Below are positions 15,973 to 27,082 of a DNA stretch of 64,000 nucleotides, in pieces. The position numbers and the translations under genes were made by a program. The notes beneath the pieces were generated by a model that did no database searches, was not told where the DNA came from, and worked only from the letters and a program-made list of their open reading frames with translations. Source of the stretch: CALAED01 sp036555725 (lineage in GTDB: Bacteria; Actinomycetota; Actinomycetes; Streptosporangiales; Streptosporangiaceae); contig DATBKU010000062.1 of NCBI GenBank assembly GCA_036555725.1, positions 1-64,000 on the forward strand, read 5' to 3'. Position 1 is the stretch's first letter, and each line of letters opens with the position of its first letter.

Positions 15973-16158
15973 ATGAGCTGCGAACACTTGATCTGCGCTC
16001 GCTGCTCGGGCCCTGTGGTCGAGGGCCGGTGCCCCACCTGCCGCATGGCCCGCGCCGAGATGCATCACCACCACGGCCTGGCCGGGCCACAGACCGCGGC
16101 CCTAATCGCGTTGATCCTTATATTCGCGCTGGCGTTGGCACTGCGTCACCTGTCGTAA
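15973..16158 (+). CDS. Small membrane protein with CxxC knuckles and a His cluster
   Basis: A 61-residue protein starting at ATG 15973 behind a strong AGGAGG (15961-15966). Four cysteines in two CxxC pairs (CARC and CPTC) suggest a zinc ribbon, followed by an EMHHHH cluster and one C-terminal TM helix (about residues 40-59). It lies between the leftward ftsE and prfB genes and is transcribed the opposite way, toward the convergent prfB. No function is known to me. The metal-binding head on a tail anchor points to a membrane-bound adaptor, which is inference. Confidence 0.65.
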   Translation: MSCEHLICARCSGPVVEGRCPTCRMARAEMHHHHGLAGPQTAALIALILIFALALALRHLS

Positions 16159-16188
16159 TCCAGTCGTGATCGACCTATAGCGATCTGG

Positions 16189-17334
<1,146 letters not shown>

Positions 17335-17438
17335 GCCGCAACCTACTGCCGCGTCTCACCCGTCTCCCGGAATACCGCCTCCGGAATCCCGGCTGCGGCA
17401 TCCGCGTACCATCCAGGTACCTGGCATACTCACCGGCA

Positions 17439-18521
17439 ATGGCTAGAACTGTGGCGCTCCGGCTTCTCGCCGCGCTGGCGTTGATGTCCCTGACCGGCTT
17501 TCTGGCCGGCTGTTCCGGGTCTGGGAAGCGGCCGACCGAGCCGGTCGCCGCCGCGTCGGCGGGCAGCCCGGTGGACGACCGGCTTACCCCCGATGTCGCC
17601 GGCCGGGCGTTCCGCTCGTACGTCGACAACGACGACGTGGCGCGGGCCAGCGGGGACGAACGGCTCGCGCTGTCGTGGGCCGACGACGGGCAGGCCCAGC
17701 TGATCGCGGCCGAGTTCCGCAAGGCGGCGTTCACCGGCGACCCGGTGCCGCGGTACGTCTACCGCGACCAGCGACTGTACGTGCCCCGGCTGACGCAGTA
17801 CCCCAAGTGGTTCGTCGTAACGGCCGACCGCGCGCGCAAGAGCGTCCCGGACCAGCCGGGCGGGCACGGCCGGACGGTTCTCATGGCGTTCGTCCGCAAG
17901 TCGTCGGACGCACGCTGGCGGCTCAGCCTGTCCACGCTGCTCGACCACAAGGTCAAGCTGCCGCAGGTCGTCGTCGACAAGGACGGGTACGCGACGCCGC
18001 TCGCGACGTTCGACGTCGGCCTGGTCATTCAGCCCCGGATCGTGCCCGCGATGCAGGCCACGCTCGCCGAGGAAGGGCCGGCCAGCCTGGCGGCCAAGGT
18101 CATGCGCACCGGCTCGCACACGTCCGGCTACTACGTCCGCGACCAGCACAGCGAGGAGCGCGACAAGGAGCGCGGGCTCGCCTACGACTCCGTCTACGCG
18201 GCGAGCAGCTTCCCGATCTTCTCGCTGCGTACGGCCGACGGCGGCGGGCTGGTGCTGTACGCCCTGTCCCGCGACACGGTGACGTTCGTCAAGGACAAGG
18301 CGCACGGCCGGCTGTCGGTGCCGCGCGACGCCGCCCACCTGCTCGACACGATCGTGCTCAAGGACGAGCTCGACGTGACGGAGACCCTGCAGTTCGCCAC
18401 GACCGTACCGGCCAAACCGTCGGGCAAGCAGAACAAGACGCCCGACAAGAACACCGGACGGGCGGCGGTCATCGCGGCCGACGGCGCGGTCACCAGCGCG
18501 ACCACCACCGAGGCGGACTGA
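17439..18521 (+). CDS. Secreted lipoprotein, first of a paralogous pair
   Basis: A 360-residue protein with a type II signal peptide (lipobox LAGC, Cys near residue 25). A large extracytoplasmic domain carries the motif VPRLTQYPKWFVV at about 117-129 and a conserved DxxWRLS strand. The C-terminal 45 residues are low-complexity and polar. The neighbour at 18657 is a clear paralogue with the same motif order. I do not recognise an enzymatic signature. It is transcribed away from prfB. Confidence 0.75.
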   Translation: MARTVALRLLAALALMSLTGFLAGCSGSGKRPTEPVAAASAGSPVDDRLTPDVAGRAFRSYVDNDDVARASGDERLALSWADDGQAQLIAAEFRKAAFTGDPVPRYVYRDQRLYVPRLTQYPKWFVVTADRARKSVPDQPGGHGRTVLMAFVRKSSDARWRLSLSTLLDHKVKLPQVVVDKDGYATPLATFDVGLVIQPRIVPAMQATLAEEGPASLAAKVMRTGSHTSGYYVRDQHSEERDKERGLAYDSVYAASSFPIFSLRTADGGGLVLYALSRDTVTFVKDKAHGRLSVPRDAAHLLDTIVLKDELDVTETLQFATTVPAKPSGKQNKTPDKNTGRAAVIAADGAVTSATTTEAD

Positions 18522-18656
18522 TCACCCTGACCGCCTGAGCGGCGCCGCCGTGGCAATGGCAAAATATCTTGGCCCACCGCCCGGAGCATCGAGAGAGGCA
18601 GTATTGTCTGCCTCGCCCCGCGATGTCCGCCTTCCAGTCGTACGAGGTCACCGCGC

Positions 18657-19676
18657 ATGCTCCGCCGACACTTCGCCGCCGCCGTGCTGGGGTTGGCCCT
18701 GCTCGGTGGCTGCGGGGGCGACCCGGGACAGCGCCCGGCGCCCGGGCGGCAGGCGGCCGACCAACAGCAGCTTCAGGCGAAGCAGACGACGCGGCCCGCG
18801 GTCTCGTCCGGCGAGTCGCTGCAGGTCCTCGACGAGTACGTGGCCAAGTTCAACAAGGCCGCGACCGGCGCCGACGGGCGGAGCTGGCAGGCGCTGCTCG
18901 GCGAGCCGCTGTCGGCGACGGCCGGCGCCCGGCTGCGGATCGGCCACGGACGGCCGCCGGAGCGTCGGACCATCGCCCTGGTCAATCCGGTGCTGTTCGT
19001 GCCCAGGCTGGACGGCTACCCCAAGTGGTTCGTCGCCGCCGCCATGGAGCGCCGCGGCCGTACGGGCCGGCCCCACCAGGCGCTGCTGATGTTCACCCGG
19101 TCCGGCCCGGACGCGCCCTGGCTGCTCGCCAACCGCACGATCACCGCCCAGAAGCTGCCGAAGATCGCCACCGACGGCCAGGGGTACGCGATCGCCGTGA
19201 CGGCCGCGACGCCGGGACGGCTCGCGGTGAACCTTAACGACCTGGCCGCCACGCACGCCGCGTACCTCACGAGCGGCTCCGGCAGCACGTTCGCGGCCGG
19301 ACCGTACACGAGCGCGTGGCGCGACGGCCAGAGCGCGACGTCGAAGCGGCTGCGCGACGGGGGCTGGCTCGACACCGCCGCCTTCGCCCAGACCCGCTAT
19401 CCGCTGGCCGCGTTGCGCACCAAGGACGGCGGGGTCCTCGCGTGGTACGCCCTCAGCCGGGTGGACAGCCTGGTGTCCGCGAGCCACGCCGCGCCCGACC
19501 CCGGCGCGGTGTCGCGCGAGGTCCGCGACTACCTGGGCAAACCGCCCCGCGGGGCCCGCACCGAGGTACGGGCGGCCTGGCTGTTGCTGCCGCTCGCGTA
19601 CGTACCGCCGGGCGGGCAGGTCTCCGTCCTCGGCCTGACCACCGATCTCACCTCCGCCGACACCATCCAGCACTGA
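18657..19676 (+). CDS. Secreted lipoprotein, second of a paralogous pair
   Basis: A 339-residue protein with signal peptide and lipobox LLGGC (Cys near residue 19). It shares with the upstream lipoprotein the stretch VPRLDGYPKWFVAA, the following LMFTR...DAPW block and the C-terminal GVLAWYALSRVDS strand. A tandem duplication is the simplest explanation. ACGAGG lies upstream of the ATG. Function unknown; it acts outside the membrane. Confidence 0.75.
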   Translation: MLRRHFAAAVLGLALLGGCGGDPGQRPAPGRQAADQQQLQAKQTTRPAVSSGESLQVLDEYVAKFNKAATGADGRSWQALLGEPLSATAGARLRIGHGRPPERRTIALVNPVLFVPRLDGYPKWFVAAAMERRGRTGRPHQALLMFTRSGPDAPWLLANRTITAQKLPKIATDGQGYAIAVTAATPGRLAVNLNDLAATHAAYLTSGSGSTFAAGPYTSAWRDGQSATSKRLRDGGWLDTAAFAQTRYPLAALRTKDGGVLAWYALSRVDSLVSASHAAPDPGAVSREVRDYLGKPPRGARTEVRAAWLLLPLAYVPPGGQVSVLGLTTDLTSADTIQH

Positions 19677-19685
19677 CGCGCTGTT

Positions 19686-19717
19686 GGGGGAGCCCTCGCT
19701 CGTCGCGGGTTTCCCCC
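19686..19717. terminator. Possible terminator between convergent genes
   Basis: GGGGGA (19686-19691) can pair with TCCCCC (19712-19717), with partial inner pairing. It lies in the 49-bp gap between the rightward lipoprotein and the leftward glutamate dehydrogenase gene. Confidence 0.3.
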
Positions 19718-19725
19718 GACGGTCA

Positions 19726-22700
19726 CTACGGCGTGTACGGGAGGGTGCTGGAGGTGACGAGGGTACGGATCGCCTGCAGGGCCACCGAGAGGGTCGCGAG
19801 GTCGAAGCTGTCGCTCTCCCAGATCTCCGAGAGCGTCTGCCGGGCCCGCAGCATCGCGGCCGCGTTCTTGTCGGCCCAGGCGGCCAGCCGGTGCTCGGTC
19901 TCCGCGCCCGACTCGCTCATGACCAGCACGTCGCGGGTCAGCGCCGCGTGCGCCGCGTACAGGTCGTCGCGCAGCGCCGAGCGGGCCATCGACTTCCAGC
20001 GGTCGCCGCGCGGCAGCGCGATCACCCGTTCCCGCATCCGGGACAGCTGCAGCCGGTCGGCGAGGTCGAAGTAGACCTCGGCGACCTCCTCCACCGGGCG
20101 CCCGGTCACATGAGAGATCTCGACCAGGTCGAAAGTCGAGTAGGCGGGCACCATCATCGCCACCAGCTCGGCCAGTTCGTCGGGCACGCCGAGCTCGCTG
20201 AAGCTGTCGCGGCGCTCCTCGAACCCGGCCAGGTCGCGGCCGACCAGAAGCTTCGGGAGGAACGGCGCCAGCTTGGCCACGCCGTCGGCGAAGTAGTCGA
20301 TCGTGTCCTGGATGTCGAACGGCGGCCGGCGGTTGCGCAGCAGCCAGCGGGCGCCGCGCTCGGTGAGCTTGCGCGCCTCCAGCAACATCGCGATCTGCGT
20401 CGACTCGTCGACTTGGTGGTCGAGGCCCTCGACGGCCCGCCAGAACCGCTGCATCTCGAAGACCTCGCGGGCCACCAGGTACGCCTGGGCGATGTCCGGC
20501 ACCGACGCCCCGGTCTCCTCGGTCATCCGGAAGGCGAACGTGATCCCGCCGTGGTTGACCAGGTCGTTTGCCACGCGGGTGGCGATGATCTCGCGGTGCA
20601 GCGGGTGCCGGTCCATGTACGGCCGGAACCGCTCGTGCAGCGGGGTCGGGAAGTAGTCGACCAGCCAGGACCGGAGGTACGGGTCGTCCGGCAGCTTCGA
20701 GGCGAGGATCTCCTCGTCCAGCGTCAGCTTGGTGTACGCGAGCAGCACCGCGAACTCGGGGAGGGACAGGCCAAGCCCGGCCTGCCGCCGCTCCGCGAGG
20801 GCCTTGTCGTCCGGCAGGGACTCCAGGCGGCGCCTGAGCTTGCCGTCGCGTTCCAGCTTGCGGAGGTAGCGGGCGTGGACGTGCAGCATGGCCGGCGCCT
20901 GGGCCCGGGCGGCCGCGAGCACGACGTTCTGCTCGTAGTTGTCGCGAAGCACCAGCGAGGCGACCTCGCCGGTCATGTCGTACAGCAGCTTGTCGCGCTG
21001 CTTGCCGGTCAGCTCGCCGTCGCGGACGACCTGATCGAGCAGGATCTTGATGTTGACCTCATGGTCGGAGGTGTCGACGCCGGCCGAGTTGTCGATGAAG
21101 TCGGTGTTGACCAGCCCGCCGCCGCGGGCGAACTCGATGCGGCCGAGCTGGGTGAGCCCCAGGTTCCCGCCCTCGCCGATGACCTTGCAGCGCAGCTCGC
21201 CCGCGTCGGCCCGGACCGGGTCGTTGGCCTTGTCGCCCACGTCCGCGTTGTTCTCGACCGACGACTTGACGTACGTGCCGATGCCGCCGTTCCACAGCAG
21301 GTCGACGGGCGCGCACAGGGCGGCGTGGATCAGCTCGTACGGCGTCATCGCCGTCACGTCGTCGCCGAGGCCGAGCGCTTCCCGCATCTGCGGGGTCAAT
21401 CGGATCGACTTCGCGGTCCGCGGGAAGACCCCGCCGCCCGCCGAGATGAGCGATTCGTCGTAGTCCGCCCAGGAGCTTCTGGTCAGGGCGAACAACCGCT
21501 CGCGCTCCTCGTACGAGGCCTCCGGGTCCGGGTCTGGGTCGACGAAGACGTGCCGGTGGTCGAACGCGGCGATCAGCCTGATGTGGCGCGACTGCAGCAT
21601 GCCGTTGCCGAATACGTCCCCCGACATGTCGCCGATGCCCACGACGCTGACATCCTGGTTCTGCACGTCGACGCCGAGGGAGCGGAAGTGGTACTTCACC
21701 GACTCCCACGCGCCCCGGGCCGTGATGCCCATCGCCTTGTGGTCGTACCCGACCGACCCGCCGGAGGCGAAGGCGTCGCCGAGCCAGAAGCCGTACGCCG
21801 CCGCGACCTCGTTGGCGATGTCGGAGAAGGTCGCCGTGCCCTTGTCGGCCGCCACGACCAGGTAGGTGTCGTCGCCGTCGTGCCGCACCACGTCCGGAGG
21901 CGGCACGACCGCGCCGTCGACCAGGTTGTCGGTCACGTCGAGGAGTCCGCTGATGAACTGCTTGTAGCAGGAGACTCCCTCGGCCTGGAACGCCTCGCGG
22001 TCGGACGGGTCCGGCAGCCGCTTGCAGATGAAACCGCCCTTGGCACCAGCCGGCACGATGACCGTGTTCTTCACCGCCTGCGCCTTGGCCAGGCCGAGGA
22101 TCTCGGTGCGGAAGTCCTCGCGCCGGTCCGACCAGCGCAGCCCGCCGCGGGCCACCGAGCCGAACCGCAGGTGCACGCCCTCCACGCGCGGCGAGTACAC
22201 GAAGATCTCGAAGCGCGGCAGCGGCTGCGGCAGGTCGGGGATGTGCTCGGGGGCGAACTTGACGCTGAGGTACGGCTTGTTCTGGTAGAAGTTCGTGCGC
22301 AGCGTCGCCTTGATCATCGCGAGCAGGCCGCGCAGGATCCGGTCCTCGTCCAGGCTCGCCACGTCGTCGAGCGCGCTCTCGATCTCCTCGACGATGGCCG
22401 CGCTGCGCTCCTCCTCCCCGCCGGTGTGCCGTGGGTCGAAGCGCGACTCGAACAGCCGTACCAGCAGCCGGACGATGGTCGTGTTGCCGAGCAGCACCTG
22501 CTCGACGTAGCGTTCGCTGAACGTCGTGCCGGTCTGCCGCAGGTACCGGGCATACGCCCGCAGCACCATCGTCTGCCGCCAGGTGAGCCCCCCGTGCAGC
22601 ACCAGCGCGTTGAAGCCGTCGCTTTCCACGTCGCCGTGCCAGACGGCGGAGAACGCGTCTTGGAAGAGCTCCTTGATCTTGTCCTCGGCGACCACGGTCG

Positions 22701-24579
22701 ACGGGTCGTGCCGCAGCCCGAGGTCGTAGATCCACATCTTCCCCCGGTCGGTGGGGATGATCTCGTACGGCCGTTCGTCGACGACCTCGACACCCATGTT
22801 CTGCAGCAGTGGCAGCACGTGCGACAGCGAGATGGGCGGGCCGAACCGGTAGATCTTGAGCCGCCGCTCCCCCTGCACCGCGTCGTACGGCTCGTACAGG
22901 TTGATCGAGATCTCGCCGTCGTCGGTCAGCCGGTCGAGCCGCACCAGGTCGGCCACCGCTGTACGAGCCGGGAAGTCGGCCTTGTAGCCCTCGGGGAACG
23001 CGCCCGCATAGCGCCGGGACAGGATGCCCGACCGTTCCTCGCCGCACTGCCCGACGATCGCCGTGGCCAGGTCGTCGGCCCACGCGCGGGTGGCGGCGGC
23101 CAGCTTGGTCTCGAGCTCGTCGACGTCGACGTCGGGGATCGGCTTGCCGCGCTCGACCCGCACCACGACGTGCAGCCGGGCCAGCATCGACTCCGACACC
23201 TGGGCGCTGTAGTCGACCGTGACCCCGTTGAAGGCCTGCCTGAGGATCTCTTGGATGCGCAGCCGGATCTGCGTCGTGTAGCGGTCGCGTGGCAGGTAGA
23301 CGAAGCAGGACATGTAGCGGCCGTAGTCGTCCTTGCGCAGGAACAGCTTGAGCTGGCGCCGCTCGCGCAGCCGCAGCACGCCGAGGGCGATCGGCACGAG
23401 GTCGTCGACCGAGATCTGGAACAGCTCATCACGCGGATAGGCCTCGAGGATCTCGATGAGGTCCTGGCCGTCGTAGCTGTCGGGCGCGCAGTTGGTCCGT
23501 TCCAGCACCTCGTCGAGCTTGCGCTTCAGCACCGGGATGTGCGCGATCGACTCGCTGTAGGCCACATGGGTGAACAGGCCCAGGAACCGGCGCTCCCCAA
23601 CCGGCTCACCGTGCTCGTTGAACCGCTTCACCCCGATGTAGTCGAGGTAGTGCGGCCGGTGCACGGTGGCCCGGGAGTTGGCCTTGGTCAGGATCAGCAT
23701 GCGCTTCTCGCGGGCCTTGGCGCGGACCTCGGGCGGCAGCGACGCGAAACTGTCCGACTCGCCCTTGTCGGACCGGAGGATGCCGAGACCGGTGCCCGGG
23801 ACCGGCCGCAGCGAGGTGCCGTCCTCGTTCAGCGTGTACTCGCGGAAGCCGAGGAAGGTGAAATGGCCGTTGGCGAGCCAGTCGAGCAGCTCGACGCTCT
23901 CTTCGAGCTCGCTTTCGGTAAGCGGCGGCGGGCTATCAGCGATCTCGACGGCGATCGCGCCGGCATGCGCGCGCATCTTCGGCTCGTCCTCGACGGCGGC
24001 GCGTACGTCGTGCAGCACCCGCTGGAGGTCGTCTTCGAGGCGGTCGAGCTCCTCGCGGTCGGTGGTGCGGTCGACCTCGATGTACATCCAGGACTCGTCG
24101 ATGTCCTGGTCGGTCTCCTTGGCGCCCACGACGGCCCGGAGGTGCCCGGCCACGTCGCGGGTCACACCGAGCAGGGGATGGATGATCAGGTGGATGCTCA
24201 GGCCGTGCCGGCTGAGCTCCATCGTCACCGAGTCGACGAGGTAGGGCATGTCGTCGGTGACCACCTGGACGATCGTGTGCCCCGGGTCCCAGCCGTGCTC
24301 CTCGACGGTCGGGGTGAAGACCCGTACCTTGGCGCGGCCTTGGGGACGCTCCTCGCCCAGGCTGCGATGGGCCAGCGCCGGGCCGTAGATGTCGGCCGGA
24401 TCGCGGTCGACCAGATCTTCGGGGGCCACCTGACGGTAATAGAGCCGGAGGTACGCCAGGGCGTCCTCGGTGGTGATGTGATGAACCCCCGGTGTGTGCC
24501 CGCAGGTCTCCGCCGCCCGCAGCAGCAGTTCGTCCTTGGCCAACTCGAGCCTGCCGCCAGTGCTTGGGGCCGCACTCAT
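19726..24579 (-). CDS. gdh: NAD-specific glutamate dehydrogenase, large (GDH-180) type
   Basis: A 1617-residue protein of the Streptomyces clavuligerus-type NAD-GDH family (about 180 kDa). Long N-terminal ACT-like regulatory regions come first. The catalytic GDH core lies around residues 800-1250, with PAGAKGGFICK, GGLRWSDRREDFRTE and GDMSGDVFGNGML, followed by a helical C-terminal domain. It oxidises glutamate to 2-oxoglutarate and ammonium, mainly in catabolism. I chose ATG 24579 with GGAGAG upstream; the 31 extra residues of the longer frame overlap kynA. The 19-nt gap after kynA suggests co-transcription. Confidence 0.93.
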   Translation of the reverse strand: MSAAPSTGGRLELAKDELLLRAAETCGHTPGVHHITTEDALAYLRLYYRQVAPEDLVDRDPADIYGPALAHRSLGEERPQGRAKVRVFTPTVEEHGWDPGHTIVQVVTDDMPYLVDSVTMELSRHGLSIHLIIHPLLGVTRDVAGHLRAVVGAKETDQDIDESWMYIEVDRTTDREELDRLEDDLQRVLHDVRAAVEDEPKMRAHAGAIAVEIADSPPPLTESELEESVELLDWLANGHFTFLGFREYTLNEDGTSLRPVPGTGLGILRSDKGESDSFASLPPEVRAKAREKRMLILTKANSRATVHRPHYLDYIGVKRFNEHGEPVGERRFLGLFTHVAYSESIAHIPVLKRKLDEVLERTNCAPDSYDGQDLIEILEAYPRDELFQISVDDLVPIALGVLRLRERRQLKLFLRKDDYGRYMSCFVYLPRDRYTTQIRLRIQEILRQAFNGVTVDYSAQVSESMLARLHVVVRVERGKPIPDVDVDELETKLAAATRAWADDLATAIVGQCGEERSGILSRRYAGAFPEGYKADFPARTAVADLVRLDRLTDDGEISINLYEPYDAVQGERRLKIYRFGPPISLSHVLPLLQNMGVEVVDERPYEIIPTDRGKMWIYDLGLRHDPSTVVAEDKIKELFQDAFSAVWHGDVESDGFNALVLHGGLTWRQTMVLRAYARYLRQTGTTFSERYVEQVLLGNTTIVRLLVRLFESRFDPRHTGGEEERSAAIVEEIESALDDVASLDEDRILRGLLAMIKATLRTNFYQNKPYLSVKFAPEHIPDLPQPLPRFEIFVYSPRVEGVHLRFGSVARGGLRWSDRREDFRTEILGLAKAQAVKNTVIVPAGAKGGFICKRLPDPSDREAFQAEGVSCYKQFISGLLDVTDNLVDGAVVPPPDVVRHDGDDTYLVVAADKGTATFSDIANEVAAAYGFWLGDAFASGGSVGYDHKAMGITARGAWESVKYHFRSLGVDVQNQDVSVVGIGDMSGDVFGNGMLQSRHIRLIAAFDHRHVFVDPDPDPEASYEERERLFALTRSSWADYDESLISAGGGVFPRTAKSIRLTPQMREALGLGDDVTAMTPYELIHAALCAPVDLLWNGGIGTYVKSSVENNADVGDKANDPVRADAGELRCKVIGEGGNLGLTQLGRIEFARGGGLVNTDFIDNSAGVDTSDHEVNIKILLDQVVRDGELTGKQRDKLLYDMTGEVASLVLRDNYEQNVVLAAARAQAPAMLHVHARYLRKLERDGKLRRRLESLPDDKALAERRQAGLGLSLPEFAVLLAYTKLTLDEEILASKLPDDPYLRSWLVDYFPTPLHERFRPYMDRHPLHREIIATRVANDLVNHGGITFAFRMTEETGASVPDIAQAYLVAREVFEMQRFWRAVEGLDHQVDESTQIAMLLEARKLTERGARWLLRNRRPPFDIQDTIDYFADGVAKLAPFLPKLLVGRDLAGFEERRDSFSELGVPDELAELVAMMVPAYSTFDLVEISHVTGRPVEEVAEVYFDLADRLQLSRMRERVIALPRGDRWKSMARSALRDDLYAAHAALTRDVLVMSESGAETEHRLAAWADKNAAAMLRARQTLSEIWESDSFDLATLSVALQAIRTLVTSSTLPYTP

Positions 24580-24598
24580 CTCTCCACTCCCCTTTGAG

Positions 24599-25477
24599 TT
24601 AGAGCAGGGTCCGCAGATCCCACAGCAGTGGGAAGTACCGCAAATCAAGACGTTTACGCAGATAAGGCGCACCGGTCGAGCCGCCGGTGCCGGATTTGGT
24701 GCCGATCTGACGCTCGACCATCTGAACGTGGCGCTTCCGCCAGAGGGCCGCCATCTCGTCGTGGGTCAAGAGGTCCTCGGCGAGCTGCCAGAGATCGTCG
24801 TATCGATCGCGGCCGCGAGCCACCGTGGTCAAGGATTCCCGCAAATCGTCGTCGCTGTCCGCGGCGAGGCCACGTTGTCTCAGAAGATTTACATACGCGT
24901 CCCAGAGCGTCGGCTCGGCGAGCCGGCGCCGCAGGCGCGCCTCCTCGACTTCGGAGAGACCACGGAACCGTCGCACGAACCCAGGGTCCTTCGCGCCGGA
25001 CAGAAACTCCAGCTCCCGAAACTGGACAGATTGGAACCCGCTCGCCGGCGATAGGGCCGCCCGGAACTCCAGAAAGTCCTGCGGCGTCATCGTCTCGAGC
25101 ACCTCGATCTGCTCGATCAGCACCCGCTCGGTGGCGTGGATCCGCCGGAACAGGTGCCGGGCCAGCCATACCTCCTCTCGGAACATCGCGTCCCTGATCT
25201 GCTCAAGCTCGTGCAGCAACAGCTTGAACCAGAGCTCGTAGACCTGATGGATCGTGATGAACAGCAGCTCGTCCCTGGCTACGGGATCGGTCTGCGGTAC
25301 CTGCTGGGCGAGCAGCTCGGGCAGCCGAAGATAGCCGCCGTAGGTGAGCCGTCCGCCCTCTTCGCCGAAGTTGCGTCCGGGCGTGTCCGGCCGCTCCTCG
25401 GGTACGCCAGAGCCGTCCCCTGAGCCGGCCTCAGCGCCGGCAGCGGCCGCACCACGCCGTTGTGGTGTTCCGGTCAC
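24599..25477 (-). CDS. kynA: Tryptophan 2,3-dioxygenase
   Basis: A 292-residue heme dioxygenase. FITIHQVYELWFKLLLHELE (about residues 74-93) carries the substrate-side histidine. RHVQMVERQIGTKSGTGGST near the C-terminus holds the heme-ligand histidine and the conserved GTGGS loop. It opens the indole ring of L-tryptophan to N-formylkynurenine, the first step of the kynurenine pathway. The first 40 residues are a variable Gly/Ala-rich tail; GTG 25475-25477 is the start. No kynB or kynU gene is next to it. Confidence 0.93.
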   Translation of the reverse strand: MTGTPQRRGAAAAGAEAGSGDGSGVPEERPDTPGRNFGEEGGRLTYGGYLRLPELLAQQVPQTDPVARDELLFITIHQVYELWFKLLLHELEQIRDAMFREEVWLARHLFRRIHATERVLIEQIEVLETMTPQDFLEFRAALSPASGFQSVQFRELEFLSGAKDPGFVRRFRGLSEVEEARLRRRLAEPTLWDAYVNLLRQRGLAADSDDDLRESLTTVARGRDRYDDLWQLAEDLLTHDEMAALWRKRHVQMVERQIGTKSGTGGSTGAPYLRKRLDLRYFPLLWDLRTLL

Positions 25478-25534
25478 ACCGAAAAGGGTAGCGGGATTCC
25501 GTAATGTCCGAACATGGTCGTCGGGCGTGCCATG

Positions 25535-27082
25535 TCATGTGCCCGGCGGCACCGGCGGCTCGGTGGACGGCTCCGGCTCGGACGGCGTGGGCGTGGGCGT
25601 ATGCGTCTTCGTACGAGTCGGCGTCGGGCTCGGCCGGTTGGTGGTCCGGGTCGCGGTGGGCGTGGGCGACGCGGTATGGGTCGGCCGCGCGGTCGGGCTG
25701 ACTACTGTGCTGGACGGTGTCGGGCGGTGGGTGGTCGGCGTCTCGGACGGCGCCTCCGAGCTCACCGGCGCCGTGGTCGGGTTGTTCACGTGCCGTACAC
25801 CGGACGGGGAGTTGGCCATGACGTACGCGGTGCCGCCGACCGTTGCCGCGACGGCCACGATCGCGGCGATGGTCAACGCCGTGCCCCGGTGGCGTCCGCG
25901 GCGCCCGCCTGGCTCGTCGCCCTGGCCGTCGGGGTCGCCGTCGTCCGGACCGCCGAACGCGGGCGAGGTCGAGCCCGGGTCGCCCCAGTTCCGTTGGCCG
26001 CCGGCGCCCCGAGGCAGCGACTGCGTGACCGGTGCCGCCTGCTCGAAGATCCCGTCGTACGCTCCGTGGCGTGGATCTTCGTACGGCCGGTCGTATGGAC
26101 GGTCGTGCGGTCGATCGTGCGGCGTGCCGTAGGCGGCGGCCGGTCGGGGCGGTGCGGGCTCGCCGGGCGCTTCGGGGGGGCGGGCCGTGGCCTCGGCGAT
26201 CTTGACGAGGATGGCGGCCGGATCTTGGTCGGACGCCTGCGCCGCCGCGGCACCCGGCACCGCGTCCTCCTGGCCGAGCAGGCGCATCAGCAGCTGACGC
26301 GCGTCTGGCCGGTCGGCCGGATCCTTGGCGAGACAGTCGACGACCAGGCCGCGCAGCGGCTCGGCGATGCCGCCCAGGTCGGGCGCTTCGTGCAGGGCCC
26401 GCTGGATGACCGCGGGGATCGAGTCATTGCCGAACGGCGGCCGCCCGGTCGCCGCGTACACAATTGTCGCGGCCCAGCAGAAGATGTCGGCTTCCTTGCC
26501 GAACTCCCTGCCGCGCATCTGCTCGGGCGACATGAACGCGGGCGTGCCGATGACCCGGCTGGTCATGGTGTTGGCGCCGTCGAAGACGCGGGCGATGCCG
26601 AAGTCGATGACGCGCGGGCCGCCGGGGCCGATCAGCACGTTGGCGGGCTTGAAGTCGCGGTGAATGACGCCGGCCTGGTGGATGGCCACCAGCGCGGTCG
26701 CCGTGCCGATGGCCAGCCGGTCGAGGGCCCCGCCGGAGATCGGCCCGTCGGTCTGCACCAGTTGCAGCACCGAGGGCCCGGGTACGTACTCGCTGACGAG
26801 GTAGGGCCGCTCGCCCTCGATATCGGCGTCGATGATCTGCGCCGTACAGAAGGACGCCACCTGCTTGGCGAACTCGATCTCCCGCAGGAAGCGGACCCGG
26901 GCCGTTTCGTCGTCGGTCAGCTCGCGGTGCAGCAGCTTGATGGCGACCCTGGTGCCGTCTGGAGTGCCGTCGACGGCTCGGCCCAGGAAGACGATGCCTT
27001 GGCCACCGTCGCCCAATCGGCCGAGCAGTTCGTACGATCCCAGTCGCTTCGGGTCACCAGGCCGCAAAGCGTCCGCCTGCAT
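25535..27082 (-). CDS. Membrane Ser/Thr protein kinase (PknB-like), copy 1
   Basis: A 515-residue kinase. The Gly-rich loop GRLGDGGQG (about residues 21-29), the invariant lysine in VAIKLL, catalytic HRDFKPANVLI and DFG (VIDFGIAR) are all present. A proline-rich juxtamembrane linker, one TM helix (about 408-430, LTIAAIVAVAATVGGTAYV) and a Thr/Pro-rich extracellular tail without PASTA repeats follow. It is a near twin of the kinase upstream at 27298-28983. The sensor tail is low-complexity, so its ligand cannot be guessed. Confidence 0.92.
   Translation of the reverse strand: MQADALRPGDPKRLGSYELLGRLGDGGQGIVFLGRAVDGTPDGTRVAIKLLHRELTDDETARVRFLREIEFAKQVASFCTAQIIDADIEGERPYLVSEYVPGPSVLQLVQTDGPISGGALDRLAIGTATALVAIHQAGVIHRDFKPANVLIGPGGPRVIDFGIARVFDGANTMTSRVIGTPAFMSPEQMRGREFGKEADIFCWAATIVYAATGRPPFGNDSIPAVIQRALHEAPDLGGIAEPLRGLVVDCLAKDPADRPDARQLLMRLLGQEDAVPGAAAAQASDQDPAAILVKIAEATARPPEAPGEPAPPRPAAAYGTPHDRPHDRPYDRPYEDPRHGAYDGIFEQAAPVTQSLPRGAGGQRNWGDPGSTSPAFGGPDDGDPDGQGDEPGGRRGRHRGTALTIAAIVAVAATVGGTAYVMANSPSGVRHVNNPTTAPVSSEAPSETPTTHRPTPSSTVVSPTARPTHTASPTPTATRTTNRPSPTPTRTKTHTPTPTPSEPEPSTEPPVPPGT

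Noticed and set aside
19684..24597. Rightward open frame of 1637 codons opposite the glutamate dehydrogenase gene
   Set aside because: It mirrors the leftward gene codon for codon, is rich in Arg, Val, His and Gln, and has no family signature; this is the usual antisense artefact of high-GC genes.
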